Shown: positions 25,348-33,776 of the stretch, one piece after another
Position numbering within the stretch: the stretch's first letter is position 1
Layout: every line of letters starts with the position of its first letter
Source: JAILZP01 sp037444185
GTDB taxonomy: Bacteria > Bacillota > Desulfotomaculia > Desulfotomaculales > Desulfocucumaceae
NCBI GenBank assembly: GCA_037444185.1
Contig: JBBIMW010000007.1
Location: 1 to 64,000, forward strand
Direction: 5' to 3'
DNA length: 64,000 nt
The notes under the pieces: generated by a model
The model's database searches: none
What the model was told of the DNA's origin: nothing
The model's input: only the letters and a program-made list of their open reading frames with translations
Program-made: the position numbers and the translations under genes

Positions 25348-26070
25348 ATGGCTGTTATCTCAATGAAGCAACTCCTGGAAGCGGGGGTTCACTTCGGACA
25401 CCAGACCAGAAGGTGGAACCCCAAGATGGCGCCTTATATATTTACCGACCGCAACGGTATTTATATCATCGATTTGCAGAAGACGGTGCGTAAGGTGGAT
25501 GAGGCTTACGATTTTGTCAAGTCTTTGTCCGCCGGCGGCGAGACCATACTCTTCGTGGGGACCAAGAAGCAGGCCCAGGAAGCGGTCAGGGAAGAAGCTG
25601 AAAAGTGCGGCATGTTTTACGTAAATCAGCGCTGGTTGGGGGGAATGTTGACCAATTTCCAGACCATACGCCGCCGCATTGAAAGGTTGCACGAACTGGA
25701 GCGGATGGAGGCCGGCGGCAGGATGAACCTTCTGCCCAAGAAGGAAGTGGCCGAGCTGCTGCATGAAAAAGACCGGCTGACCAAGTTCCTGGGTGGCATT
25801 AAGGATATGCGCCGCCTTCCCGCCGCCCTTTTTATCATCGACCCCCGCAAGGAGAGGATTGCTGTGGCGGAAGCCCGCAAGCTGGGCATTCCTATCGTGG
25901 CAATCGTGGATACCAACTGTGATCCTGATGAAGTTGACTATGTAATACCGGGCAACGACGACGCCATCAGGGCGGTCAGGCTTCTCACCAGCAAAATGGC
26001 TGAGGCGGTGCTGGAAGGTAAACAGGGAGAGCAGTACGGTCAGGGGGAACAGGTGGAGGAACAGCAGTAA
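25348..26070 (+). CDS. rpsB: 30S ribosomal protein S2
   Basis: A 240-residue S2 protein. It begins with MAVISMKQLLEAGVHFGHQTRRWNPKM, the family hallmark, and contains FVGTKKQAQEAV, RWLGGMLTNF, GGIKDMRRLPAALFIIDPRKE and IVDTNCDPDEVDYVIPGNDDAIRA. The last 25 residues are an acidic, Gln-rich tail. ATG behind GGAAGGAGGTG. It heads the rpsB-tsf-pyrH-frr cluster typical of bacteria. Confidence 0.97.
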   Translation: MAVISMKQLLEAGVHFGHQTRRWNPKMAPYIFTDRNGIYIIDLQKTVRKVDEAYDFVKSLSAGGETILFVGTKKQAQEAVREEAEKCGMFYVNQRWLGGMLTNFQTIRRRIERLHELERMEAGGRMNLLPKKEVAELLHEKDRLTKFLGGIKDMRRLPAALFIIDPRKERIAVAEARKLGIPIVAIVDTNCDPDEVDYVIPGNDDAIRAVRLLTSKMAEAVLEGKQGEQYGQGEQVEEQQ

Positions 26071-26086
26071 CCGTGATTTGCCGGGT

Positions 26087-26216
26087 GGGGGCGCTTGGTC
26101 GGTGGTTGGTGGTTGGTCGTCGGACGCCGGTTGGCTGACATTTGACATTGGGTCGGATATCAGCGGAGCTTGCGGCCGGAGGCCCGCGATCGGCGGCTGA
26201 GAGCGCCCCCGCTTTT
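26087..26216 (+). other. Terminator-like arms separated by a G-rich insert
   Basis: GGGGGCGCT (26087-26095) and its exact complement AGCGCCCCC (26202-26210), the latter followed by GCTTTTT, would make an ordinary terminator after rpsB if adjacent. They are 106 bases apart. The insert contains GGTCGGTGGTTGGTGGTTGGTCGTCGG-like GG repeats able to form a two-layer G-quadruplex, plus further inverted repeats. The gap 26071-26351 holds no gene. Confidence 0.5.
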
Positions 26217-26351
26217 TAATGGTGATTCCGGATTTCATTCCCCCGTGCGGTGCCGCCTGCGCCGGGCTTTGGTTTGGCTGGTCTTTTTTTGGGAGATAAT
26301 ACATATTGTCTGTGATGTCATGATTAATTGAATATACAAGGGGGATTTATA

Positions 26352-27008
26352 ATGGCGGAAATTAGCGCGGCTCTGGTGAAAGAGCTCCGCGAAAGAACCG
26401 GGGCCGGGATGATGGATTGCAAAAAGGCCCTGGCTGAAAACAACGGGGATCTGGAAAAGGCCGTGGACTTTCTCAGGGAGAAGGGATTGGCCGCAGCGGC
26501 CAAAAAGGCCGGCAGGATTACAGCGGATGGTCTGGTGGAGTCGTATATTCATGGCGGTGGGCGCATCGGGGTGTTGGTGGAGGTCAATTGTGAAACCGAC
26601 TTCGTGGCCAAAACCGACGAATTCAAGGCTTTGGTTCGGGACATAGCCATGCAGGTGGCGGCTTCCAGGCCGGAATACGTGCGGCGGGAGGAAGTGCCCG
26701 GGGAAGTAATCGCCAGGGAGAAGGAAATATTGACGGCCCAGGCAGCCAATGAAGGCAAGCCGGATAAGATAATACAGCGTATGGTGGAGGGCCGGATTGA
26801 AAAGTTTTTCAAGGAGGTCTGCCTGCTGGAGCAACCCTTTATCAAGAACCCCGATATATCCGTGCAGCAGCTGATAACGGAAAGCATCGCCAAAATCGGG
26901 GAAAACATATCCGTGCGCAGGTTTGTAAGGTATGAATTGGGGGAGGGCCTGCAAAAGCGTCAAAACGATTTCGCCGCAGAAGTGGCCGCCGCCACGAAGA
27001 TCTGTTAG
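26352..27008 (+). CDS. tsf: Elongation factor Ts
   Basis: A 218-residue guanine-nucleotide exchange factor for EF-Tu. The N-terminal UBA-like part has LVKELRERTGAGMMDCKKALAE and KAVDFLREKGLAAAAKKAGR; VEVNCETDFVAKTDEF is the EF-Tu contact region. ATG 26352 follows GGGGGAT. It is the short (about 200 residue) form found in many Firmicutes, where the second dimerisation half is reduced. Confidence 0.96.
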   Translation: MAEISAALVKELRERTGAGMMDCKKALAENNGDLEKAVDFLREKGLAAAAKKAGRITADGLVESYIHGGGRIGVLVEVNCETDFVAKTDEFKALVRDIAMQVAASRPEYVRREEVPGEVIAREKEILTAQAANEGKPDKIIQRMVEGRIEKFFKEVCLLEQPFIKNPDISVQQLITESIAKIGENISVRRFVRYELGEGLQKRQNDFAAEVAAATKIC

Positions 27009-27066
27009 GCTGAAGGAAATATTCCGGCAACTGTAGAATTAGAGAGACGTGGCGGGAGGTTGTTGA

Positions 27067-27795
27067 ATGAGGACTCCCAAATATCGCCGGGTTGTGTTGA
27101 AATTAAGCGGCGAGGCCCTGGCCGGGAATCTGGGGTATGGCATAGACCCCGATGTGGTCAGTTCCATATCCAATCAGATAGAAGAAATTGCCGAATTGAA
27201 TGTTCAGATGGCCATTGTGGTGGGGGGGGGGAATATATGGCGGGGGGTGGCCGGCAGCGCCAAGGGAATGGACAGGGCGACGGCCGATTATATGGGCATG
27301 CTGGCCACGGTGATTAACGCCTTGGCCCTCCAGGACGGACTGCAAAAGCAGGGGGTGGATTCCCGGGTTCAGACAGCCATAGAGATGAGGGCTGTGGCTG
27401 AACCTTACATAAGGCGGAGGGCGATCCGGCACATGGAAAAGAGAAGGGTGGTCATATTTGCCGCCGGTACGGGAAATCCGTACTTTTCCACGGATACCAC
27501 AGCGGCGTTGAGGGCCGCCGAGATAGAGGCCGAAGTGATTCTGATGGCCAAGCGCGTAAACGGTGTTTATGACAGCGACCCCATGAAGAACCATGACGCC
27601 AAAAAGTTTGACAGTCTGACGTATATTGAATTGCTGAACAAAGGGCTGGCGGTGATGGATGCTACGGCCACATCCCTGTGCATGGACAATAAAATCCCTC
27701 TGATTGTTTTTAACCTGAATGACCAGGGAAACATTTTAAAGGCGATTATGGGAGAATCTGTTGGAACATACGTTGGGGGTGAATTGATTGGCTAA
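27067..27795 (+). CDS. pyrH: UMP kinase
   Basis: A 242-residue amino-acid-kinase-fold enzyme that phosphorylates UMP to UDP. YRRVVLKLSGEAL, VVGGGNIWRG, FAAGTGNPYFSTDTTAALRAAE, AKRVNGVYDSDP and NLNDQGNILKAI are conserved. ATG behind GCGGGAGG. Its stop codon overlaps the TTG start of frr by eight bases, which couples the two. Confidence 0.96.
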   Translation: MRTPKYRRVVLKLSGEALAGNLGYGIDPDVVSSISNQIEEIAELNVQMAIVVGGGNIWRGVAGSAKGMDRATADYMGMLATVINALALQDGLQKQGVDSRVQTAIEMRAVAEPYIRRRAIRHMEKRRVVIFAAGTGNPYFSTDTTAALRAAEIEAEVILMAKRVNGVYDSDPMKNHDAKKFDSLTYIELLNKGLAVMDATATSLCMDNKIPLIVFNLNDQGNILKAIMGESVGTYVGGELIG

Positions 27796-28345
27796 GGAGA
27801 TTATTTCTGAAGCGGAAGCCAATATGAAGAAAACCGTGGAAGTGGTTAAAAGGGAGTTTTCTTCTCTGCGGGCGGGCCGTGCCACCCCGGCTTTACTGGA
27901 CAAGATCAGTGTAAACTACTATGGCGCCCCGACCCCGGTGAGCCAGATGGCCAATATATCGGTACCGGAGGCAAGGCTTCTGGTCATCCAGCCCTGGGAC
28001 AAATCCACCATCCCCGAAATAGAGAGGGCCATACTTAAATCGGACCTCGGGATTAATCCCGCCAGCGACGGAACGGTAATCCGGCTCTCCGTTCCCCAAC
28101 TCACCCAGGAGAGGCGCCAGGAACTGGTGAAGGTGATCAGAAAGAAGGCGGAAGAAGGCCGGGTGGCTGTCCGCAATGTGCGCCGGGACGCCAACGAGGT
28201 GCTCAAGGCCAGGGAAAAGAAAGGTGAGTTGCCTGAGGACGAGCTGCGCCGGAGCCAGGATGAGGTGCAGAAGCTTACAGACAAGTACATAAAGGAAATC
28301 GATCAGATTACCGCAAATAAAGAACAGGAGATTATGCAGGTTTGA
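27788..28345 (+). CDS. frr: Ribosome recycling factor
   Basis: A 185-residue factor that splits post-termination ribosomes with EF-G. Hallmarks are LRAGRATPALLDKISVNYYG, LVIQPWDKSTIPEIERAI, DLGINPASDGTVIRLSVPQLTQERR and the C-terminal helix. TTG start inside the end of pyrH, behind GGGGGTGA. A short unrecognised gene overlaps its stop. Confidence 0.96.
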   Translation: MAKEIISEAEANMKKTVEVVKREFSSLRAGRATPALLDKISVNYYGAPTPVSQMANISVPEARLLVIQPWDKSTIPEIERAILKSDLGINPASDGTVIRLSVPQLTQERRQELVKVIRKKAEEGRVAVRNVRRDANEVLKAREKKGELPEDELRRSQDEVQKLTDKYIKEIDQITANKEQEIMQV

Positions 28346-28551
28346 CCGGGGCCTTGGAGAAGGAAATACTGGCCCTTCCTTTGGATGAGGCTTTGCTGGC
28401 GCTGGAAAAGGCCGGGATTAAGGTTGAGGTGCTGCGCACCGGACCGCCCCGGCTACGGCCCGGGGGTACTGGGAGTGAAAGGGTGCTGCGCTTTATATTG
28501 AGGGGTGGAACCGGTATTGTCACTGTTGCCCGGGAATCTGCGGAGGGATGA
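28342..28551 (+). CDS. Small hypothetical protein after frr
   Basis: A 69-residue reading frame whose TTG start overlaps the frr stop (TTGA). I do not recognise it. The N-terminal half is a leucine-rich amphipathic helix (LEKEILALPLDEALLALEKAGIKVEVL), and the C-terminal half could form two strands (RVLRFIL, GIVTVARE). The tight overlap and GC-rich third positions like those of its neighbours favour a real gene. Confidence is modest because of its size. Confidence 0.5.
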   Translation: MTGALEKEILALPLDEALLALEKAGIKVEVLRTGPPRLRPGGTGSERVLRFILRGGTGIVTVARESAEG

Positions 28552-28565
28552 AAGGAGATGTGCAA

Positions 28566-28658
28566 ATGGCCTGCCGCATCACCGATGAATGTCTGGCCTG
28601 CGAAAGCGGCGGCGCCTGTATTGATTCCCGTCCTGCCGGAGCCATTGTTGAAGAATAA
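28566..28658 (+). pseudogene. Remnant of a 4Fe-4S ferredoxin
   Basis: A 30-residue frame behind AAAGGAGATG reads MACRITDECLACESGGACID, then SRPAGAIVEE. It closely resembles the first cluster half of small clostridial ferredoxins (ITDECxxCGxCxxxCPxxAI), but the CxxC is separated from the next Cys by five residues, the fourth Cys is Arg (SRP in place of SCP) and the second cluster half is missing. It is most likely a decayed ferredoxin gene, although a translated mini-protein is possible. A terminator follows. Confidence 0.55.
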
Positions 28659-28669
28659 GACACTCCACC

Positions 28670-28692
28670 CCCCCCGCTTCCGGAGGGGGTTT
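28670..28692 (+). terminator. Terminator before uppS
   Basis: CCCCC (28671-28675), a 9-base loop, GGGGG (28685-28689), then TTT. The T-run is short, so some read-through into uppS is likely. Confidence 0.5.
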
Positions 28693-28767
28693 CTGGTATA
28701 AGATGAGAAATATATTTATTATTGACTTTTCTATAATATAATGATTGTGGATCGGTAACTCTTTCAG

Positions 28768-29637
28768 GTGAATTGTAAAGCCGTTGCCGGCCATGTAATC
28801 AAGCTGCTCGGCGCTTTGGGGGTTGGCCTGGTGATAAAGAATTTTGTCAATCTGATGCGCAGATATTCCGAAAAGGAGGCAAATACAGAGGCAAACACAA
28901 ATGAGGAGGCATTGAGGGCCAGGATCGACCCCGCACGTATGCCGCGTCACGTGGCCATAATAATGGACGGTAATGGCAGGTGGGCCCGGCGCAGAGGAAT
29001 GCCCAGGTCCTTGGGGCACAGGGCGGGGGTGGATTCTCTCCGGGATGTGGTCAGGGCCAGCTCCGATGTGGGGCTGAAGGTGCTTACGGTGTATGCCTTT
29101 TCGACGGAAAATTGGAAGCGGCCCCAGGAAGAGATTGACGTCCTGATGGATCTGCTGGTTGAGTACCTGCATAAAGAAATAGAGGAATTATGTGCCAACA
29201 ACGTTAAGATAAGGGCCATCGGCAGGATAGAGGAGCTGCCCGCCCATGCCCGCAGGGCTGTGTCGGTGGCCTGCGAAAGAACCGGGGACTGCCGGGGGCT
29301 TAATCTAAACATAGCCCTGAATTATGGCGGAAGGACCGAGCTGGTGGATGCAGTCAGGAAGATTTCAGCCAAAGTGGTTGGAAATGAACTTTCTCCGGAT
29401 GAAATAGACCAGGAGGTCATTGCCCGGCATCTGTACACCGCCGGGCAGCCCGACCCGGATTTATTGATCCGTCCCTCCGGAGACTACAGGGTGAGCAATT
29501 TTTTATTGTGGCAGCTGGCATATACCGAATTTTGGCTGACCGACCTTATGTGGCCGGATTTTAAGAGAATTCACCTGTTGCAGGCCCTGGTGGATTATCA
29601 AAGGCGCCATCGCAGGTATGGGGGATTAAAAGAGTAG
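28768..29637 (+). CDS. uppS: Undecaprenyl diphosphate synthase
   Basis: A 289-residue cis-prenyltransferase that makes the C55 lipid carrier for cell-wall synthesis. The catalytic Asp is D67 in AIIMDGNGRWA; LTVYAFSTENWKRP, NIALNYGGRTELVDA, PDLLIRPSGDYRVSNFLLWQ and YTEFW are conserved. With GTG 28768 the enzyme has about 40 extra N-terminal residues that include a hydrophobic LLGALGVGLVIKNFV segment, possibly a membrane anchor. A later start, such as TTG 28913 behind GAGGAGG, would give a normal 241-residue protein. Start uncertain, function firm. It opens the isoprenoid/lipid run uppS-cdsA-dxr-rseP-ispG. Confidence 0.93.
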   Translation: MNCKAVAGHVIKLLGALGVGLVIKNFVNLMRRYSEKEANTEANTNEEALRARIDPARMPRHVAIIMDGNGRWARRRGMPRSLGHRAGVDSLRDVVRASSDVGLKVLTVYAFSTENWKRPQEEIDVLMDLLVEYLHKEIEELCANNVKIRAIGRIEELPAHARRAVSVACERTGDCRGLNLNIALNYGGRTELVDAVRKISAKVVGNELSPDEIDQEVIARHLYTAGQPDPDLLIRPSGDYRVSNFLLWQLAYTEFWLTDLMWPDFKRIHLLQALVDYQRRHRRYGGLKE

Positions 29638-29655
29638 TGGGCTGGTGAAAATTTT

Positions 29656-30441
29656 TTGTTCCGTAAAAGGTTATTGAGTGCCGCGGCAGGTGTCCCGCTG
29701 CTGCTCCTGGCGGTCTGGCACGGCGGGTGGGCGCACTTTGTTTTGACAGTACTGATTATGTTGCTGGCTGTCATTGAGTGGAGCAAATTGTTCGTCAGAA
29801 TGAACTCCAAGCCCCCCCTGGCGGCCATGATGGCCGGAGTTCTGGCCTTGGCGTCAAGCGCCCACCTGGGCGGGGCGGGGGCCTTCGGGGCGGCCGTCAC
29901 CCCGGTGGTATTGATGATGCTGCTTATAGGGGTTTTCCGGCATCCCTGCGTCACTCCGGGGGATGTGGCCGCAGCCCTGGCCGGAACACTTTACGTGGGA
30001 CTGTTGGTTTATTTTTATCTGATCAGGACATTGGACGGGGGGGGCCTTTGGATATTGTTCCTGCTGGCCTGCACCTGGACAGGGGATACCATGGCGTACC
30101 TTGTCGGTAAGAAATTGGGAAGAATTAAGCTGGCCCCATTACTTAGCCCCGGGAAAACCCTGGAGGGCGCCCTGGGCGGGCTGGTGGGCAGTGTAACAGC
30201 GGCTGTTGTGGTTTACGCCTTTAATCCTGTGCTGCCGCTGTCCCTGACAGTGTTGTTGGGTCTCATTATCGGCATTTCCGGGCTTTTGGGAGATCTTTTT
30301 GAGTCGAGTTTGAAAAGGACTGCGGGCATAAAGGATGCCGGCGGTGTGATTCCCGGACACGGCGGGGTGCTGGACCGTTTTGACAGCCTGTTGTTTGCCG
30401 CGCCGGCCGCTTATTATTCAATTCTGGCATTTGGCGGATGA
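29656..30441 (+). CDS. cdsA: Phosphatidate cytidylyltransferase
   Basis: A 261-residue integral membrane enzyme that makes CDP-diacylglycerol. There are about seven membrane segments; the cytidylyltransferase signature is in the C-terminal half (SPGKTLEGALGGLVGS, then LLGDLFESSLKRTAGIKDAGGVIPGHGGVLDRFDS). TTG start behind GGTGAA. The next gene begins 8 bases after its stop. Confidence 0.94.
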   Translation: MFRKRLLSAAAGVPLLLLAVWHGGWAHFVLTVLIMLLAVIEWSKLFVRMNSKPPLAAMMAGVLALASSAHLGGAGAFGAAVTPVVLMMLLIGVFRHPCVTPGDVAAALAGTLYVGLLVYFYLIRTLDGGGLWILFLLACTWTGDTMAYLVGKKLGRIKLAPLLSPGKTLEGALGGLVGSVTAAVVVYAFNPVLPLSLTVLLGLIIGISGLLGDLFESSLKRTAGIKDAGGVIPGHGGVLDRFDSLLFAAPAAYYSILAFGG

Positions 30442-30448
30442 TTTACTC

Positions 30449-31519
30449 ATGAACAGATATATACAAATTATTGCCCTGGTGGCGGCTTCCTTGATACTGG
30501 TATATTTTTCGGCGGTATATTTTGTGCCGGAAATAGTTGTGGTTGCCGGCAAGCTGTTTGTCATAACGCTGCCGTTTATTGTCGCCGGGCTACTGGCCCT
30601 GCTGATGGAGCCCGTGATAGTGTGGGTCATGGCCAGGGCCCGGATTAGCCGCCCCCTGGCGGTGGGTCTCACCATGCTTACTTTTTTCAGCGCCCTGGGA
30701 CTTCTGCTGGTGCTGGCGGTCTTCAGGCTGGCCAGGGAGCTGGTGGATCTGTCCGTTTCTCTTCCCAAATACGTTAAGCCGGTTCAGGAATTCATCGTCC
30801 ACACCTTTGAGCGCAGCAAGATACTGTATTTCAGTCTGCCCAGGGAAGTAACCGGGCGCATCAGTGAAAGCCTGGGCACCATCAGCGGCACCCTTTCCGA
30901 CCTGGCCGCCTCCCTTGCCCATTTCATCGTCAATTTCGCCTCGGCGCTGCCGGGGGCCGTGCTGGGCATCATTGTTGTATTTATCGCCACTTATTTTTTC
31001 AGCCGTGACCGCAGATTGATTGTCGGTTTCTGGGTCAACCTCATACCGGGCCCATGGGGCGAAAAGAGCCTGGGCATAGTCAGAGAAATAGCCCACGCCT
31101 TTCTCAGCTATGTGCGGGCCCAGACGGTGCTGGTGTCCCTTACCACTGTGCAGGCCATTGTGGGATTATATATAATCGGGGCAAAATACGCCCTTACGGT
31201 GGGTGTCCTGATTGGAATACTGGATATGATTCCGGTGCTGGGTCCGGCCACGTTAATCATACCTTGGGCCGTATGGAGTTTTATTACGGGAAATGTGGCC
31301 TTGGGCATCAAACTGCTGATTCTGCTGCTGTTTATCTGGATAGTCAGGCAGGTGCTGGAGGCGAGGGTGGTGGCCGCCAACCTGGGGCTGCACCCCCTGG
31401 CGGTGCTGGCGGCCATGTACATTGGACTGAAGGTTATCGGAGTGGCGGGACTGATTTTCGGGCCGGTGCTGCTGATTGCGGTGCAGGCCATCTATAAGGC
31501 AGTAAGACATGAGAAGTGA
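30449..31519 (+). CDS. AI-2E/YtvI-family membrane protein
   Basis: A 356-residue polytopic protein of the AI-2E transporter superfamily (PerM, sporulation protein YtvI), with N-terminal and C-terminal hydrophobic hairpins and a cytoplasmic amphipathic middle part. Conserved features include IATYFFSRDRR in the middle and the GILDMIPVLGPATLIIPWAVW stretch. Family members export small molecules or act as sodium-proton antiporters; the role here is unknown. Its position between cdsA and dxr is unusual. ATG 30449 is used; the frame extends into cdsA. Confidence 0.8.
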   Translation: MNRYIQIIALVAASLILVYFSAVYFVPEIVVVAGKLFVITLPFIVAGLLALLMEPVIVWVMARARISRPLAVGLTMLTFFSALGLLLVLAVFRLARELVDLSVSLPKYVKPVQEFIVHTFERSKILYFSLPREVTGRISESLGTISGTLSDLAASLAHFIVNFASALPGAVLGIIVVFIATYFFSRDRRLIVGFWVNLIPGPWGEKSLGIVREIAHAFLSYVRAQTVLVSLTTVQAIVGLYIIGAKYALTVGVLIGILDMIPVLGPATLIIPWAVWSFITGNVALGIKLLILLLFIWIVRQVLEARVVAANLGLHPLAVLAAMYIGLKVIGVAGLIFGPVLLIAVQAIYKAVRHEK

Positions 31520-31528
31520 GGGTGTTTT

Positions 31529-32686
31529 TTGACAAAGGGTCTTTCAATATTGGGAAGCACCGGGTCCATAGGGCGCCAGGCCCTGGAAGTGGTGGACATG
31601 CTGAAGGGGCGGTTTTCCGTAGAGGGGCTTTCCGCCGGCCGGAATATAAAAGTCCTCCGGGAGCAGATTATAAAATACAGGCCCCGGGTGGTTTCGGTCC
31701 ATTCCCGGGACGATGCCAGGGATCTGTCCTGGGAATTGGGCCCGGCGGGCCCGGAGATCCTTTGGGGGCCGGAAGGAATGTCGGCCGTGGCCACCTGCCC
31801 GGAGGCGGGCCTGGTAATTACGGCGGTGACCGGCGCCTCCGGCCTGGTGCCCACGGTGGAAGCCATCAAGGCGGGCAAGGACATTGCCCTGGCCAACAAG
31901 GAAACATTGGTGGCGGCCGGCTTTTTGGTGATGGATCTGGCGGAAAGGCACGGAGTGAAAATACTGCCGGTGGACAGCGAGCACTCGGCGGTGTGGCAGT
32001 GCCTGCAGGGAACCCGGCCGGAAGAGGTTGGCAGCATCATCCTGACCGCTTCGGGGGGACCCTTCCGTGTAAAGCCGGAAGATCTCGGCCGGGTTACGGT
32101 GTCTATGGCCCTGGCCCACCCGAACTGGAGCATGGGGCCCAAAATTACTGTGGATTCCGCCACGATGATGAACAAGGGTCTGGAGGTCATAGAAGCCCGG
32201 TGGCTGTTCGGCTTGGATTATGACAGGATCAGGGTTGTGGTGCACCCCCAGAGTATAATCCATTCCATGGTGGAGTTTGTGGACGGCTCTGTGCTGGCCC
32301 AGCTGGGACTGCCGGACATGAAGCTGCCCATCCAGTACGCCCTCACCTACCCCCGGAGGCTTCCGGCCGGGCCGGCCGGGCCGGACTGGTGCAGGCTGAA
32401 GGAATTGACCTTCGAGGCGGTGGACTCCGGACGCTTTCCTCTGCTGGGCCTGGCTTACCAGGCGGGCAGGTGCGGCGGCACGGCGCCGGCGGTGATGAAT
32501 GCCGCCAACGAGGTGGCCGTGGAATGTTTCTTGGGCGGAAAAATCAGTTTTTTAGCCATCCACCGGGTTGTGGAAAGTGTGCTTGGCGGCCACAATGTCA
32601 TTCACCGGCCGGATTTGGAAGACATTCTGGAGGCCGGCCGGCGGGCCCGGGAGGAGGCCCGCCGGCTGGTGGAAAAGTATGTGTAG
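31529..32686 (+). CDS. dxr: 1-deoxy-D-xylulose 5-phosphate reductoisomerase
   Basis: A 385-residue enzyme that converts DXP to methylerythritol 4-phosphate with NADPH, the committed step of the MEP isoprenoid pathway. The N-terminal Rossmann loop is LGSTGSIGRQALEV; LANKETLVAAG, PVDSEHSAVWQCL, TASGGPFR, MGPKITVDSATMMNKGLEVIEA and PQSIIHSMVEFVDGS are active-site segments. TTG start behind GTGAGGGTG. It is grouped with rseP and ispG (same pathway). Confidence 0.96.
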   Translation: MTKGLSILGSTGSIGRQALEVVDMLKGRFSVEGLSAGRNIKVLREQIIKYRPRVVSVHSRDDARDLSWELGPAGPEILWGPEGMSAVATCPEAGLVITAVTGASGLVPTVEAIKAGKDIALANKETLVAAGFLVMDLAERHGVKILPVDSEHSAVWQCLQGTRPEEVGSIILTASGGPFRVKPEDLGRVTVSMALAHPNWSMGPKITVDSATMMNKGLEVIEARWLFGLDYDRIRVVVHPQSIIHSMVEFVDGSVLAQLGLPDMKLPIQYALTYPRRLPAGPAGPDWCRLKELTFEAVDSGRFPLLGLAYQAGRCGGTAPAVMNAANEVAVECFLGGKISFLAIHRVVESVLGGHNVIHRPDLEDILEAGRRAREEARRLVEKYV

Positions 32687-32728
32687 CTATTGAAAAAACA
32701 TGAACGTTAATATAAAAAAGGTGATTTA

Positions 32729-33757
32729 ATGGACACTTTCCTGGCCTCTGTGATTGTTTTCGGACTCCTGATATTCTTTCACGAGCTTGGACATTTTATG
32801 GTGGCCAAGCTGGTGGGCATCAAGGTGCAGGAATTCAGCCTGGGATTCGGTCCCAAACTGCTGTCCCTCCCCCGGGGAGAGACTACATACAGTCTCAGGG
32901 CTTTTCCGCTGGGAGGATTTGTCCGCATGGCCGGCATGGATCCCGACGAGGAGAAGGATGCTGATGAAGAAAGGGGCTTTAACAGGAAAACCGTCGGACA
33001 GAGGATTAGTGTCATTATCGCCGGGCCGGTTATGAATTTTGTCTTGGCTATAATGCTGTTGGCCGTGATCTTTATGTTTTACGGGATGCCCGACATGCCC
33101 ACCAACAGGGTGCAGGAGCTGCTGCCGGGCAGGCCCGCCGAAGCGGCCGGCATCCGGCCCGGGGACGTGATTGTGGAGATTGACGGAAAAAAGGTGGATA
33201 CTTGGGAGCAGCTCAGCAAAACGGTGGCCGCCAGTCCGGAACGCCAATTGAATATGGTGGTGGAGCGGGGCGGGGACAGTCTGACCTTTAAAGTAACCCC
33301 TTACCGGGATGACCGGGGGCTGGGTAAAATAGGCATCCAGCCCGCACCCAAGAAGGCCGGACCTTTGGAGGCCCTGGTCTCGGGCGGGAAGTACACGGCC
33401 ATGTTAACTTACAAGATACTGGAGTATCTCGGCCGGGGGATTACCCGCCAGGTGCCCCTGGAGCTGGGCGGGCCGGTGCGTATCGTGGCCACCATTAACG
33501 AGGCGGTGCAAAGCACCAGCTGGTTCATCAACCTGATGAGCCTTTCGGCGTTTCTGTCCATAAGTCTGGGGCTGTTCAACCTGTTTCCGATACCGGCCCT
33601 GGACGGCAGCCGGATAATGTTTTTATTGCTGGAGAAAATCCGCGGCAGGCCGGTGGAGCCCAGGCGGGAGAATTTCATCCATATGGTGGGATTCGGGTTG
33701 TTGATACTGCTGATCGTGGTTATAACCTATAACGATATACTGCATCTCATCATGTAG
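32729..33757 (+). CDS. rseP: Site-2 membrane protease RseP
   Basis: A 342-residue intramembrane zinc protease of the M50 family that cleaves anti-sigma factors and signal-peptide remnants. HELGH in the first membrane segment holds two zinc ligands; a PDZ domain (GRPAEAAGIRPGDVIVEIDGK) fills the middle; NLFPIPALDGSRI near the C-terminus supplies the third ligand and the last helices follow. ATG behind AAAAAGGTGA. The location after dxr is conserved in Firmicutes. Confidence 0.95.
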   Translation: MDTFLASVIVFGLLIFFHELGHFMVAKLVGIKVQEFSLGFGPKLLSLPRGETTYSLRAFPLGGFVRMAGMDPDEEKDADEERGFNRKTVGQRISVIIAGPVMNFVLAIMLLAVIFMFYGMPDMPTNRVQELLPGRPAEAAGIRPGDVIVEIDGKKVDTWEQLSKTVAASPERQLNMVVERGGDSLTFKVTPYRDDRGLGKIGIQPAPKKAGPLEALVSGGKYTAMLTYKILEYLGRGITRQVPLELGGPVRIVATINEAVQSTSWFINLMSLSAFLSISLGLFNLFPIPALDGSRIMFLLLEKIRGRPVEPRRENFIHMVGFGLLILLIVVITYNDILHLIM

Positions 33758-33776
33758 AATAAAGGGGTATTTTAAA

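Noticed and set aside
24989..25366. A 125-codon frame upstream of rpsB
   Set aside because: It runs through hairpin clusters and the rpsB promoter, has no ribosome site, and its composition is repeat-like.
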